From contig DAIDIG010000004.1 in assembly GCA_027459485.1 (NCBI GenBank), positions 237,335-301,334 on the forward strand: DNA of 64,000 nt. The letters are read 5' to 3'. This DNA is from Bdellovibrionales bacterium. GTDB lineage: Bacteria; Bdellovibrionota; Bdellovibrionia; Bdellovibrionales; UBA1609. The notes beneath the pieces are model-generated. The model was not told the DNA's origin and did not search any database. It saw only the letters and a list, made by a program, of their open reading frames with translations. The translations under genes and the position numbers were made by a program. Position 1 is the first letter of the stretch. Each line of letters begins with the position of its first letter. Of this stretch, positions 10,280 through 21,444 are shown piece by piece.

Positions 10280-11205
10280 GCCTTCATTAATATTAACGAA
10301 AGTATGATGCCATAGCCAGCGTGTAATGCGGCAGCTTGGGCTAAATAGTGGTTATACGCTTCTGACGGCTCAGTGCAGAACACACTTTTCACGATCTTGA
10401 ACGCAAGCGGTAAAAGCAAATACGGAGCCAGCGTCAAAAGCCCCTGTTTTTCGCGAATCCAAAATAGTTGCAGCAAAAATGGGGCAATCGTCAGAACCAA
10501 GATTTCATAGCGCGCGAACTGAATGCCCCATCTAACCGCGACTGTTTTTTTTTGTGCTTTTGTGTCTTGATGAACGTCACGCAAATTATTGATGGCAATG
10601 AGAACAGTAGATAAAAATCCAATTTGTATGCCGAGAACCAAAGCAGCGGTATTGTAGACACCGGATTCGAGATAAAAGACTCCGCCGACCGCGACAATGC
10701 CGAAAAATAAAATCACGAATAAGTCGCCTAACCCCAAATACGCGAGCGGAAAAGGCCCCCCCGTATAGCTGTAAGCAAGAAATAATGAGACCAAACCGAT
10801 AATTAAAATCACCGGACCGCCGTGAATGACAAGAGGAAGGCCTGCGCACACTGCAATTGCGAGCATCAGTGCGGCCGCCCGACGAACTGCCGAACGCGTG
10901 ATAAGCTGGCTTTGCGTCACACGGCGAGGCCCAATCCGTTCATGGGTGTCAGCCCCTTTATCGAAATCGACATAATCATTGATCAAATTGGTGGCGATTT
11001 GTATGGCAAGCGCGCCGATGAGCGCGAAAGCAAAAATCCACATTGAGATCGGTGCAATCGACCAGGCCAGCGCCGTACCGGCCAAGACCGGAACTACTGC
11101 GGCCGTTAACGTTTTGGGCCGAATCGCCTGTAGCCAGACTTGGATGGATTTAAGGCAGTCGCGGGAATTTTCGAAAGTCGGGTTTGCGTTTTTCAACGAA
11201 TGCAT
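10276..11205 (-). CDS. menA: 1,4-dihydroxy-2-naphthoate polyprenyltransferase
   Basis: [20 protein letters not shown] ... [26 protein letters not shown] ... [22 protein letters not shown]. Confidence 0.9.
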   Translation of the reverse strand: MHSLKNANPTFENSRDCLKSIQVWLQAIRPKTLTAAVVPVLAGTALAWSIAPISMWIFAFALIGALAIQIATNLINDYVDFDKGADTHERIGPRRVTQSQLITRSAVRRAAALMLAIAVCAGLPLVIHGGPVILIIGLVSLFLAYSYTGGPFPLAYLGLGDLFVILFFGIVAVGGVFYLESGVYNTAALVLGIQIGFLSTVLIAINNLRDVHQDTKAQKKTVAVRWGIQFARYEILVLTIAPFLLQLFWIREKQGLLTLAPYLLLPLAFKIVKSVFCTEPSEAYNHYLAQAAALHAGYGIILSLILMKA

Positions 11206-11968
11206 TTTTGCCCTCTTTGGCTTCTTCTGAAAGATAATAAAGTAAGGTCGCATTACCCGCAAAATCAAGAAGCCCCATTTGGCCGTCACAGTCGGCATTC
11301 ATCGCCGATTTCAAACAGCGTAGCGCCATCGGCGACATTTGCAGCATTTCTCGACACCATTTCAGCGTTTCAGTTTCAAGCTTATCGTATGGCACAACCG
11401 TATTCACAAGGCCCATCTCCAGCGCCTCTTTCGCGCCGTATTGGCGGCACAAATACCAAATTTCGCGCGCCTTTTTTTGCCCGACGATTCTCGCCAGATA
11501 ACTTGACCCCAATCCGCCGTCGAAACTGCCGACCCGCGGGCCGGCCTGACCAAATCGCGCATTGTCGGCCGCGATCGTCAAATCGCAAACGACGTGCAAC
11601 ACGTGGCCACCGCCCACAGCAAATCCGGCAACCATGGCCACTACCGGCTTTGGCAGATACCGAATCATCTTTTGCAAATCTAGAACATTGAGCCGCGGCA
11701 CTCCGTCGGTACCGACGTAACCTCCATGTCCGCGGACTCTTTGATCTCCGCCCGCGCAAAAAGCGTCGCGGCCTTCGCCGGTTAAGATGACCACGCCGAT
11801 ATTCGAATCGTCGCGGCAAATCTCAAACGCATCTTTCATCTCTTCAACGGTTTGAGGGCGAAATGCATTTCTAACCTCGGGGCGGTTGATCGTGACTTTG
11901 GCGATGCCATCTTCAGTGCGCTCGAATTTGATATCCGTATATGTTTTGATTGGAGCCCATGTTTGCAT
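11150..11968 (-). CDS. menB: Naphthoate synthase (1,4-dihydroxy-2-naphthoyl-CoA synthase)
   Basis: [72 protein letters not shown]. Confidence 0.95.
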   Translation of the reverse strand: MQTWAPIKTYTDIKFERTEDGIAKVTINRPEVRNAFRPQTVEEMKDAFEICRDDSNIGVVILTGEGRDAFCAGGDQRVRGHGGYVGTDGVPRLNVLDLQKMIRYLPKPVVAMVAGFAVGGGHVLHVVCDLTIAADNARFGQAGPRVGSFDGGLGSSYLARIVGQKKAREIWYLCRQYGAKEALEMGLVNTVVPYDKLETETLKWCREMLQMSPMALRCLKSAMNADCDGQMGLLDFAGNATLLYYLSEEAKEGKNAFVEKRKPDFRKFPRLP

Positions 11969-12013
11969 AGTGTAATCGCACGAAAAATTTTTCGCGCCTC
12001 CTTCGAGCAGTAC

Positions 12014-12757
12014 CTACACCAAGTCCAGTTTCTGAACAAGGAGTCTCGCGACCTCGGCAGGGTTATCGAGGTGAGCGCGATGACCGGCGTCTTCTACTGT
12101 GCTGAGATCCTCAATGATGCCCGCCGATTTGAGATCCTGAAACAAACTCAAGTATTTGGCGTCATTCTCACCGGCGAGCCAATGCAACTTCCCTTTAAGG
12201 GGAATCAGCTGATCGGGCGCGAAATCGTGATCTGCTAACGACCAGTTGACCAGCGCCGACGCCAACTCCTCGCGGCTCAGGTTTTCACTATTGCGAGGCG
12301 GCGTGTGGGATTGAACAAATACTGGTTGGTCATTCCACAACTTCACGACGTGCTGCCAAGGTAAGTTGAGAAATTTTTCAGCCCAATCTCGATCGGAATT
12401 TCTTCTTGCGATCTTTTCTTGCTCCGTGCGCAACCCGGGATGCGCCGAAAGAAGCACAACTTCGTCCCACAAACCCGGCTTATCATATACCGCTTGCAAT
12501 GCGAGACGCCCGCCTAAAGAATAGCCGAGCAAAATATTCCTCTCCAGATGACGATTTTTTTGCAAACGATTGAAACGCTTAGCCCATTCAAGCGCTGAAA
12601 TTTCTTTTTGCGTTGTTTCTTTTGAGGTGGGCTTTGAAAATAGCTCCACGGTCTCAAACTTGAGTTCGGGTGCTCGCGCCAGCAGTTCGCCTCTGAGCGC
12701 AGCCCAGTCAGCGGCGCAACCAAGAAACCCGTGTATGGCGACGATTCGAGTGCTCAT
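12014..12757 (-). CDS. menH: Alpha/beta hydrolase, SHCHC synthase-like
   Basis: HGFLGCAADW..., LLGYSLGGRLALQ nucleophile elbow, AGHRAHLDNP; between menD and menB. Confidence 0.8.
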   Translation of the reverse strand: MSTRIVAIHGFLGCAADWAALRGELLARAPELKFETVELFSKPTSKETTQKEISALEWAKRFNRLQKNRHLERNILLGYSLGGRLALQAVYDKPGLWDEVVLLSAHPGLRTEQEKIARRNSDRDWAEKFLNLPWQHVVKLWNDQPVFVQSHTPPRNSENLSREELASALVNWSLADHDFAPDQLIPLKGKLHWLAGENDAKYLSLFQDLKSAGIIEDLSTVEDAGHRAHLDNPAEVARLLVQKLDLV

Positions 12758-14397
12758 TGCCGGTGGCCCTCTTGAACGGTCGCGGTCTCCCATTCGCACC
12801 AGAAGTTATCGCTTTGACGATTGTCCGGTCTGAATTCTATGACCGCGCGCGAACCCAGATCTTCAAATGTTTTTACAAACGACACCTCAGAGGCCCGCGG
12901 TTCGAAAACGGCGTAATCGAAGCCGAACATTTCAGCCCAATTCTCGAATGAAAAATTATGAGCATTGAGAAATTTAGACCCAGTAAACATCCTCGAAAAA
13001 ATTTGACCGCCGCTGTTATTGATGACGACAATTCGAATTTTCTTTTTCATTTCGGCGGCTGAACTTGCCGAGATCGCAAGCGCATTGAGATCATACAGCG
13101 CGCTCAAATCGCCGAGGATGAGCCAGCTTTCTTGCGCGGCTGTCGCCGAAGCCGCTCCTAGAAAGGTGCTGATGAGACCGTCGATGCCATTGGCGCCTCG
13201 ATTGGCGAGAACTCGCGCATGTGGATGGCTCAATGACGCTGTGAGATCCCATTCTCGAATCGGCAGACTGTTGCCTAAAAAGATCATCGCCTCTGGTGAA
13301 ATGAGTTCACTGAGCTGCCGCACGAGGCCCGCTTCTGAATGACTGAACTTTAGCAACAATTCTGCAAGCTTTTGTGCTGCGATCTTATCCGCATTTCGCA
13401 CAGCACTCTCTTCAAAGAAACCCCGTTCAAAATTGCGGCTGCAAAATGAAAAAAGATGAGAAAGGGGCAATGCCGGCTGATGCTCGCGCGCGAGGCCCGA
13501 AAACGGCAGATGATGAAAAGATAAGATCGGCACGTCGTTCAGAGTAAGATCAAAATCGCGCCATAGTCGTAGTGTTGGCACGGAGCCAATCCGCAAAACA
13601 CCGTCGAAGTGCTCTCGAAACGTCTTCGCCGTCAAAATGGCGGGCGTTAAAAGTCGAACGCCCTTCAGCCCGGCATGCTCGCGAAGGCCCGATTGTGCTT
13701 CGGCGTAAACCGGAGCGTGCAATGTCGACAATAGCTCTACAATTGCGCCGCGAGAAGCCTCGGGAGTACCACCGACAACAACGAGCGGGCGCTTTACCCG
13801 CGAAAAAAAAGCGGCGATCCGCTCATCATGACCGGCATCATTGGAGCATTCGTGAACTCGGCGGGCACCGCCTAATCGTGAATGAATCGGCTGAATAGAT
13901 CCATCAACCAAAGGTTCGTCAAAACAGATATTGATATGCGTGGCACCGAGTTCCGCCAAATAAATATTCGCCCATTCGCTTTCAATGTCGTAGGAGCGCC
14001 TCGCGTACCCCGAAAAAATTCCGTTTTGTTCAATTGCCTGAGGTGCCGCCGATCCACGAAAGCGGCGAGGCCGATCGGCAGTCACCAAGACAAGCGGCAA
14101 GCCCGAGTAAAAAGCTTCAACCGCCGCTGGCAGAAGCTCTGCTACCGCTGTACCTGATGTCGTCACAACTGCGGTCGGCTCGCCCAACTCTTTAATCAAG
14201 CCTAATGCAAAAAAGGCAGCTGACCGCTCATCGAAAAAACTTTTGATTTGTAATTCGGTATTGGCCGTCGACGAACGATCGAGGACTTCGAGAATAGGAG
14301 CATTGCGCGCGCCCGCACAAACGCAAAATCGGCGCACACCTTGCTCCACTAGAGTCTCAATAAGCAATGTCGCCAGCTGAATATTCGTCATCGGCAC
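12754..14397 (-). CDS. menD: SEPHCHC synthase
   Basis: ThDP enzyme: CAGARNAPIL, FDERSAAFFALG, TSGTAVAELLPAAVEAFYSGLPLVLVTADRP. Confidence 0.92.
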   Translation of the reverse strand: MPMTNIQLATLLIETLVEQGVRRFCVCAGARNAPILEVLDRSSTANTELQIKSFFDERSAAFFALGLIKELGEPTAVVTTSGTAVAELLPAAVEAFYSGLPLVLVTADRPRRFRGSAAPQAIEQNGIFSGYARRSYDIESEWANIYLAELGATHINICFDEPLVDGSIQPIHSRLGGARRVHECSNDAGHDERIAAFFSRVKRPLVVVGGTPEASRGAIVELLSTLHAPVYAEAQSGLREHAGLKGVRLLTPAILTAKTFREHFDGVLRIGSVPTLRLWRDFDLTLNDVPILSFHHLPFSGLAREHQPALPLSHLFSFCSRNFERGFFEESAVRNADKIAAQKLAELLLKFSHSEAGLVRQLSELISPEAMIFLGNSLPIREWDLTASLSHPHARVLANRGANGIDGLISTFLGAASATAAQESWLILGDLSALYDLNALAISASSAAEMKKKIRIVVINNSGGQIFSRMFTGSKFLNAHNFSFENWAEMFGFDYAVFEPRASEVSFVKTFEDLGSRAVIEFRPDNRQSDNFWCEWETATVQEGHRQ

Positions 14398-14415
14398 CTT
14401 TATTTCGCAAGCGCG

Positions 14416-15498
14416 CTAAATTCCTAACATCGAGCGTACAGAGTCGCGTTTGACCTCGAGCTCTTGCCATTCGTTTTCGAGTCGGCTCTGTTCAACAACG
14501 CCGCAACCGGTCCCTAGAAATAGCTCGTCCTCGAGCCACTGAACGTTACGGATCGCGACCAAAACCACTGATCGGCCGGATGGGTTCAAAAAACCGAACG
14601 GAGCACCAAATCGGTATCGACGGCGGGCTCCATCACACGCTTTTAAGAATCGCCAGTCGGCCCGATTGGGCGACACGCCTAGAGCAGCGGTCGGATGAAG
14701 TAGCATGCACATTTCATAAAACAGATTCTCAGCGGACGGCGGCTTAGCAAATTCGAGCTGCATATCGGTGCGTAAGTGTGAAATAAGGCCAAGATCCCAA
14801 ACGTAGGTTGGCGAAATCTGCAGATCGCCAAAACCGCCGAGTTTTTCTTTTAAGCCTTTGATGACGAGGTCATGCTCGAACATCTCTTTGGGGTCATTTA
14901 CTAGCGACAATCGAGATTCAAGCGCTGAAGCGCGCGTGCCGGCTAAAGCCATCGTTTCTAGTAAGCCCTCGCGAGCGTCATAGCTAAAAAGAATTTCGGG
15001 GGTCGCGCCCAAGATCCCCTCGGTTGCGGTCCAAAACCCATACGGAATCGGCTTTTTGGCCCCTTTCAGAAGGTTCGCAAGCATTTTGGCTCGCATCGAC
15101 GCCGTAAGCGTACCTTGCGCACGCGAAAAAACGACAGGGACGGCTTTGCGGATTTCATTTTTGGCTATTGCCCCTTGCACCAGCGCGAATTTCTCTTTGA
15201 ATTCTTGCAGCTCTGGCAGTTGCCAGCGAAGGTCCAAATGGGGCTGGTTAGCAAGGGCTGAAAGCTGGTCCCACAAAAGACTTCGCTTAGTTATGACGGC
15301 TTCGTCGAAGCTGACCCACGGGGTATCGTCTTCAAGATAGAAATCGGGTATATAAAATTCAGCCGCGGACCCGCTTGGTTTAGCCGAACGCTGAGGGTCG
15401 CCCCAGGCCACGAGACAATTTTCTAGCCCAAGACCCATGAGCGCGCCGGATTTAAGAAAGGCCGACAATTCAGACTGAGCCAGCTCCCTAGTTATCAT
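14416..15498 (-). CDS. menF: Isochorismate synthase
   Basis: Chorismate-binding pattern ETMALAGTRA, HLRTDMQLEF, MLLHPTAALGVSPN, LGTGCGVVEQSRLENEWQE. Confidence 0.85.
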   Translation of the reverse strand: MITRELAQSELSAFLKSGALMGLGLENCLVAWGDPQRSAKPSGSAAEFYIPDFYLEDDTPWVSFDEAVITKRSLLWDQLSALANQPHLDLRWQLPELQEFKEKFALVQGAIAKNEIRKAVPVVFSRAQGTLTASMRAKMLANLLKGAKKPIPYGFWTATEGILGATPEILFSYDAREGLLETMALAGTRASALESRLSLVNDPKEMFEHDLVIKGLKEKLGGFGDLQISPTYVWDLGLISHLRTDMQLEFAKPPSAENLFYEMCMLLHPTAALGVSPNRADWRFLKACDGARRRYRFGAPFGFLNPSGRSVVLVAIRNVQWLEDELFLGTGCGVVEQSRLENEWQELEVKRDSVRSMLGI

Positions 15499-15539
15499 GT
15501 TGATCCCCCTGATAAACTGCACTATGAATAGCTGAAAAC

Positions 15540-16352
15540 ATGGAAATTACAAACCCACACACAAAACCTGTTCGCGTCGGCTCGCTCGAATTCGGTGGTC
15601 CGTCGTTTGCTGTGATAGCAGGCCCGTGCTCCATAGAATCTCTCGAACAATGCTCTCAAACCGCCGATGCAGTTAAAAAATCCGGTGCGGTAATGCTGCG
15701 GGGCGGAATGTTCAAACTTCGCACAAACCCCGAGACTTTTCAAGGCATGGGCAGTGACGCTTTTTCGATTGTCCGAGAAGTGAAAGCCAAAACGGGCCTA
15801 CCGTTCGTTTCTGAGATTACCGACCCGCGACAGATTAGCGATTTTATTGGGCTTGTTGATATGTTCCAAGTCGGCTCACGCAACATGCACAACTACGCGC
15901 TTTTGAAGGAGCTCGGGCAGGTGCAAACACCCGTTATGCTCAAACGGGGCTTCTCGGGGCTTATCAGCGAGTGGCTTCACTCGGCTGAATACCTTGTGAA
16001 GCACGGTAACCCGAATGTCGTACTCTGTGAGCGCGGCATTCGTACTTTTGAAACAGCAACACGTAACACCTTCGATTTGAACGCCATTGCGTTTGTGAAA
16101 CAGAATTCGCACTTTCCCGTGATCGCCGACCCGTCGCATGCCACTGGCGCCACTTCACTTGTTACCCCGATGGCTCTTGCCGCTGCTGCTGCGGGCGCAG
16201 ATGGTCTTATCATCGAAGTGCACCCGAACCCCGCCGTGGCACTATCTGACGGCTTTCAAGCGCTCACTCCCGATCTTTTTGAGTCATTGATGAATCGGCT
16301 GGAGCGCGTCCTCAAAGCTCTCGATCGCCCGCTGGCAAAACCTCTCACATGA
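15540..16352 (+). CDS. aroF: 3-deoxy-7-phosphoheptulonate synthase (KDO8P-like type)
   Basis: VIAGPCSIESLEQ, RGGMFKLRTNPETFQGMG, MLKRGF, PVIADPSHATG. Confidence 0.92.
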   Translation: MEITNPHTKPVRVGSLEFGGPSFAVIAGPCSIESLEQCSQTADAVKKSGAVMLRGGMFKLRTNPETFQGMGSDAFSIVREVKAKTGLPFVSEITDPRQISDFIGLVDMFQVGSRNMHNYALLKELGQVQTPVMLKRGFSGLISEWLHSAEYLVKHGNPNVVLCERGIRTFETATRNTFDLNAIAFVKQNSHFPVIADPSHATGATSLVTPMALAAAAAGADGLIIEVHPNPAVALSDGFQALTPDLFESLMNRLERVLKALDRPLAKPLT

Positions 16353-17113
16353 CGATTCGATCGGGCCCCGCCGCAGAAGAAGTCCAAGATTTGTTTTCGT
16401 CTATAGCCGGTTCGTACGACCTCGCGAACGATCTCATTACATTCGGCATCGCGCGCCGGTGGCGGCGCTCGTTGGTCGACTGGTCGCTCGAAGGGCTACC
16501 TCCGGTCACCCGGGTTCTCGATTGCGCAACCGGGACTGGTGATTTGGTGTTCGAATTTTCGCGTGCGCTGTCCCGTCGGTCCCGGCCCGCGGATTTGGAT
16601 CGGGCTCGCGCCATTGAAATCACCGGCTGTGATTTTTGCGAGCCAATGCTTAATATTGCGTCTGAAAAGGCGAATCGAATGCAGCGCTCGTCACTACCCA
16701 AGATTAAATTTGAAGTCGCTGATGCGACGGCTCTGCCTTATTCAACCGATACATTCGACGTTTGCTCCATCGCTTATGGGATCCGTAACGTGCAGGATGT
16801 GCCGCTTGCATTGTCAGAGATGGCGAGAGTGACCCGCCCCGGTGGTCACGTGATGATTCTCGAAACGGGCGTGGCCGAGAACCGCGCCCTTCGGCTTTTT
16901 GTCGATTTGCATTTCAAAAAAATTGTACCGGCTCTTGGTGGCCTCGTTTCAGGCCGGCGCGCGGCATATGATTATTTGCAAAAGACCTCGCGCGCCTTCC
17001 CATCAGGGAGCGAGTTCTGTGATGTCCTCATGCTAACGGGGCATTTTTCATCGGTTGAATACCGGCCATTTTTGGGCGGTGCGAGCTTCGTCTATCGTGC
17101 AATAGTGAATTAG
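16349..17113 (+). CDS. menG: Demethylmenaquinone methyltransferase
   Basis: UbiE/MenG signature: VLDCATGTGDL, YDLANDLITFGIARRWRR, YGIRNVQDVPLALSEMARVTRPGGHVMILE. Confidence 0.9.
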   Translation: MTIRSGPAAEEVQDLFSSIAGSYDLANDLITFGIARRWRRSLVDWSLEGLPPVTRVLDCATGTGDLVFEFSRALSRRSRPADLDRARAIEITGCDFCEPMLNIASEKANRMQRSSLPKIKFEVADATALPYSTDTFDVCSIAYGIRNVQDVPLALSEMARVTRPGGHVMILETGVAENRALRLFVDLHFKKIVPALGGLVSGRRAAYDYLQKTSRAFPSGSEFCDVLMLTGHFSSVEYRPFLGGASFVYRAIVN

Positions 17114-17429
17114 TGCCGATTGCCATAATAACCCAGCTTAGCCAATACGTAGCTGCGTAATTCCACGTCGCTTAACCTTGCCGGTAAGTTTCTGATCTGA
17201 TTCCATGCCGCGCAAGGGCTCGGTATCGGATTCACGAATCAACACGTTATTACTCAACGTGGCCGGGCAATCATCAGCCCGTGTAGGCCCGGAGAGACAG
17301 ACAAGCAGCGGCATCTGGCGTCTGCGTCGAAAAAATCAAAAGTGACAATTTGAATTTTTTTGCCGGCTGTTCAAAAAATTGACGCTGCCAATTTGGCGAA
17401 CCCGCCGTGAAATGATTGAATAGCCGCTC

Positions 17430-18392
17430 TTAAATTCGATCAAGGCGCTGCCATAGCAGGTGATCCGCCATTACTAAGTATGCCATCGCCTCAACGACTG
17501 GCAGTGCGCGTAACACAATGCAGGGATCATGCCGGCCGCGCTTAGCGACGTCTAATATTGACGACGTTGGCTTAAATGCGACATTTAGATGAATTGTTTC
17601 ACCCGTTGAAATGCCCCCTCGAATGCCGCCATAAATTGATTCGGCGGCGACGACGTGGACATCAAGACCTCGTCTTTTCGTCATTTCAAACCCGCCGCCC
17701 AACTCGACAGCCGTAACGGCGCCGATCGACATCATGGCCGCCGTAAGGTCAGCCTTTAATTTATGATATACCGGCTGGCCCAGGCCCTGCGGCGGTTGGC
17801 TGATTTCAAGCTCGACCACTCCACCCACGCTGTCGCCGGTTTCGCGCAACTGATTTAGCAATGCTTCAGCCGTCTTCCAATCGCCATCATTTTGCATTGT
17901 GATGTCGCCGATTCGTGTTGCTGTCGCTTTCACTGTCAGAGCGGGCGCGAGTTCATGGACCAGCATCTCGGCGAAAGCACCGCCGATCACACGCGCCAAC
18001 GTCTCGCGACCTGAAGAGCGACCACCACCCCGGTAATCGACATGACCAAACTTCGCGAGCCAGACATCGTCCGCATGCCCTCGGCGCGGCTCGGTTTTTA
18101 TTTTGGCGTAGTCTTGGGGGCGCGCATCTTGATTTCGCACAATCACCGCGATCGGCGTGCCAAGTGTTTTGCCCTCAAATACTCCACTTAAAATTTCGGG
18201 CGTGTCGGCTTCGTTTCGCGCCGAAGTGACGGCACTTCGGCCGGGGCGACGCCGCTCGATTGCGCGATTGAGAGTTTGATGCTGAAACGAAATGCCGGCC
18301 GGGCAGCCTTCGATGAGTACGCCAAGAGCAGGGCCGTGACTCTCACCAAAACTGCTGACTTGAAAAATTTCGCCGAACCGATTGGCGCTCAT
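17430..18392 (-). CDS. aroC: Chorismate synthase
   Basis: FGESHGPALGVLIEGCPAG, DYRGGGRSSGRETLARV, GGIRGGISTGETI. Confidence 0.93.
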   Translation of the reverse strand: MSANRFGEIFQVSSFGESHGPALGVLIEGCPAGISFQHQTLNRAIERRRPGRSAVTSARNEADTPEILSGVFEGKTLGTPIAVIVRNQDARPQDYAKIKTEPRRGHADDVWLAKFGHVDYRGGGRSSGRETLARVIGGAFAEMLVHELAPALTVKATATRIGDITMQNDGDWKTAEALLNQLRETGDSVGGVVELEISQPPQGLGQPVYHKLKADLTAAMMSIGAVTAVELGGGFEMTKRRGLDVHVVAAESIYGGIRGGISTGETIHLNVAFKPTSSILDVAKRGRHDPCIVLRALPVVEAMAYLVMADHLLWQRLDRI

Positions 18393-20242
18393 GATACCGA
18401 CTCGTCTATTGGCAGTGTCTCATTCACAAGTTCGCGGGCCCAGAATTCGCGTTGAGCGTCAGCCTGGGCCAGAAAAAAATTAAGACCCGAAAAGTAGCGC
18501 GCGCCCACGCGCAGCGCGTACTCGCGCCCTGGTGAATCGTCGGTATAATTGAGATCAAAAACATACTTAGGGAGCCAGTCTTCACGCGGCCATTGGCACG
18601 CCGGCATTCGCGAACGCGGCACGGCCCATATTAACGTTTCGATTTCGGGCAAATGCGCCAATTCGCTATCGGCCGGCCAATTCGCCCAAATTTCTTCGCC
18701 CCGACGGGCTGAAAAAAATCTCGCCTCGGGCAGCAGCGCGCGAAGAACGAGCCGCATCCCGCCGCCGCCCCAAACGGCTGTTTCACCTTTTAAGTTCAAA
18801 ACATGAAACGTCCGCGCCAGGCCGGTGAGATCGGTATTCGTGCCACTCCACCCCGATCTCGCCTTGACGATCGTGTTGACGGCGCCGACCTCGACCGCTT
18901 TTTTGTCGATGTGATCGCAGGCCTCTTTGGCGGCTGCTTTTAGCGGAGATGTCACGGCCGCCGCCCGAAGACCCAAGCGCTCGAGTATGCCGAGGTTTAA
19001 CGAATTCATTTCCGATTCGATGATGGGCATGGCCACCACCCCCATCGAACGGCTTCTAAAAAACTCGTCTTGTTCGGCCGGTGTGCGACTTAGCTCCACT
19101 GGCGAGCCGAGAATGGCCGCGAACTCGCCCGCATTTTTGGGGTAACAAAGAAAGTCAAAAACCAAGGGTTGATCTTTAAGCCCCACTCCCTCTCGCGCAA
19201 AATTGAGCGGAGGCTTTTGCGCCAATCGGTACCATGCCCATTTGCCGGCCTCAGACTCTTGTTTTGCCATCGGCAGAAACGATCTGGCTTTCGGGTTTTC
19301 TCGATAAAAACGGTGGCCGACCCACAGCTCCGTGTGATCAGCGATCGGTACGGCGAGCTTGTGGTGATCCGCTTTGTGAGAGAGTAAACGTTGAGCGGCC
19401 TCATCCACCGTCTCTCCGTCTTGCCGCTCGTGCAATGATACAATGGCGTTATGGCCGAGCGGCGACGGCCCGAGTTCGAGGGCCCAATCGGTTGCATACG
19501 GGCCCGAAAACTCCAAGAGTGAAGGCGAGGTTTCAAGCTTTCGAAAGCTGATCAGCACGGTCTTCGCCGGGACGCGCGCGGCGTTTTCGCGGATTTGACC
19601 TTCGCTCAGCAGGTCATCACGAAACTCGAAATAGCGAACGCCTTGCTGCAAAAATCGGTGGAAGAAAAGATCGCGCCGCCGCTCATTCTCGAGAATCCAC
19701 GGAGTGAGCGTCAACGATATACCTAGGTCACTCGGCTTTAAACCGACGAGTGCTTTTTCAAATTCATTGGGTTTCTGCCACCCTTCACGAAGAGTGATTT
19801 GGCGATGAGCCAAATGAGAATACCTTGCTTCGCGAGATTCAAAGCGGGCTTGATATTCATCAAGCGGGTTTAAGTTTATGTCTAATCTTGGACGGTCAAG
19901 AAAGATACGCCCGAGTTTATCCGTCTCGCGCCGTACCCACCAGACTTCGACATCGCTCGGGAATTCAAAAGTAAAGCCAGCCCCTATCGCCACATAAACG
20001 TCGTGCGGAGAACGTAAGAATTCGCGAGACACCTCACGAAACGTATTCTCTTCAATTGCGCGAAAATTCGCTTCGTCCGAAATGAGCTCATCGATCGTTT
20101 GATTTTCTCGCGTCACGATCTCAGCGTCGAGATCCAAAAATTTCGAACGCCCCTGCAGATTGAGATCCCTGTGATATTCTTCAAGGCGAGTCAGAAAGCT
20201 GGTCTTACCGCATCCACGATGCCCGATAATCGCGGTGATCAC
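18389..20242 (-). CDS. Trifunctional shikimate kinase :: type I 3-dehydroquinate dehydratase :: shikimate dehydrogenase fusion
   Basis: N-term GHRGCGKTS P-loop and DLDAEI; middle YFEFRDDLL, TVLISFRK, SLHE, KLAV as in type I DHQase; C-term VTSPLKAAA, EVGAVNTIV, GTNTDLTG as in AroE. Confidence 0.8.
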   Translation of the reverse strand: MITAIIGHRGCGKTSFLTRLEEYHRDLNLQGRSKFLDLDAEIVTRENQTIDELISDEANFRAIEENTFREVSREFLRSPHDVYVAIGAGFTFEFPSDVEVWWVRRETDKLGRIFLDRPRLDINLNPLDEYQARFESREARYSHLAHRQITLREGWQKPNEFEKALVGLKPSDLGISLTLTPWILENERRRDLFFHRFLQQGVRYFEFRDDLLSEGQIRENAARVPAKTVLISFRKLETSPSLLEFSGPYATDWALELGPSPLGHNAIVSLHERQDGETVDEAAQRLLSHKADHHKLAVPIADHTELWVGHRFYRENPKARSFLPMAKQESEAGKWAWYRLAQKPPLNFAREGVGLKDQPLVFDFLCYPKNAGEFAAILGSPVELSRTPAEQDEFFRSRSMGVVAMPIIESEMNSLNLGILERLGLRAAAVTSPLKAAAKEACDHIDKKAVEVGAVNTIVKARSGWSGTNTDLTGLARTFHVLNLKGETAVWGGGGMRLVLRALLPEARFFSARRGEEIWANWPADSELAHLPEIETLIWAVPRSRMPACQWPREDWLPKYVFDLNYTDDSPGREYALRVGARYFSGLNFFLAQADAQREFWARELVNETLPIDESVS

Positions 20243-21444
20243 GCCTTACCTCGATGTGGTTGCGCGCTCGCCGTGATTTGCGCAAATTCTGGAAAGCTCT
20301 TCGAAACAACTTTCATATCTTCCACTTGTATCGGAAAACCCGCCCACCGCGCAACCTCGGCCGCCATGGCCATACGATGATCGCGGTCGGCGTTGAATTT
20401 CCAGATCGTTCCCCCGACCGGACGTGTTCGCGTTGGAGTAACCGTAACGCGGCTTTCACCAGCCGAATCGTCAACTTGCACACGCGCGCCCATCCACTCG
20501 ATGAGCTCGCAGGTGCGCTCCAACCGCGACGATTCTTTGAATTTGAGATGCCCTATGCCGCGGATTTCACTTGGGCCACCAGTCAAAGCGCATAGCACGC
20601 CAAGCACCGGGAACAAATCGGGGCAACTCGTGAGGTTCACATCAACTCCGCGAACAAGCTTCGATTTCTCAACAATGAGTGTAGACGAATCGTGCCGCAC
20701 ATGAACGCCCATATCACTGATGATTTTAACGAAAATGGAATCCGGCTGAAGGCTCCGCTTCGGAAAGTCTTCTATATCAGCTCGGCCACCAACCGCCGCA
20801 AGCGCCGCGACGGCAAAGGCCGAACTCAAATCCGGTTCGCACACGTAAGGTTCAGAGCGGGTGATGGTTTGATTGGCCGGTATCACAAATTCAGGGCCGC
20901 TGCCTTGCACGCGCATCCCGAAATCGCGCACCATCTGAAGGGTCATGCGAAAATAGCCCTCAGATACAACCTTTTTCGAAATCGAAATCGGTAGCATAAA
21001 CGGCAAATGCCACGCGCTCAGCAGTACAGCCGAAGCGAATTGGCTCGATCTTTCGGCGTTGACGTGAAGACCGTCGACGGCCAATCGCCACCCGCTCGAT
21101 CGAATTCTCAACGCCGGCCCGCCGAGCTCGGCATCGACGCTGAGTTGATGAAGGATGGGAATCAACTCCGCCTGTGGCCGCGAAAATAAACGTTCGCTTC
21201 CGGTTAAGGTATGAACTCCTGAAATCCGCGATACACGTAAAGCGAGAAAGCGAAGTACCGTACCGGCATCGCCGCACTCAATCGAGCTTTGCGATAAATT
21301 TGCGAGCCCGGCCCGCATGCTCTGAACGTCATCGGCCTGACTTTCACCGAGCAGCCGAACTTCAGGCGCGAAACTCTGAATAATGAGCGCTCGATTTAAA
21401 ATCGATTTGGAACTTGGTATTTTGCCTTTAAAATAAAAGGACAT
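20239..21444 (-). CDS. aroA: 3-phosphoshikimate 1-carboxyvinyltransferase (EPSP synthase)
   Basis: GKIPSSKSILNRALI, CGDAGTVLRFLAL, EPDLSSAFAVAALA, LKFKESSRLE, DHRMAMAA. Confidence 0.93.
   Translation of the reverse strand: MSFYFKGKIPSSKSILNRALIIQSFAPEVRLLGESQADDVQSMRAGLANLSQSSIECGDAGTVLRFLALRVSRISGVHTLTGSERLFSRPQAELIPILHQLSVDAELGGPALRIRSSGWRLAVDGLHVNAERSSQFASAVLLSAWHLPFMLPISISKKVVSEGYFRMTLQMVRDFGMRVQGSGPEFVIPANQTITRSEPYVCEPDLSSAFAVAALAAVGGRADIEDFPKRSLQPDSIFVKIISDMGVHVRHDSSTLIVEKSKLVRGVDVNLTSCPDLFPVLGVLCALTGGPSEIRGIGHLKFKESSRLERTCELIEWMGARVQVDDSAGESRVTVTPTRTRPVGGTIWKFNADRDHRMAMAAEVARWAGFPIQVEDMKVVSKSFPEFAQITASAQPHRGKA

Noticed and set aside
17114-17429. Non-coding gap between menG and aroC as a novel ncRNA
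   Set aside because: Convergent gene ends with only weak short dyads; no convincing structure or promoter seen.
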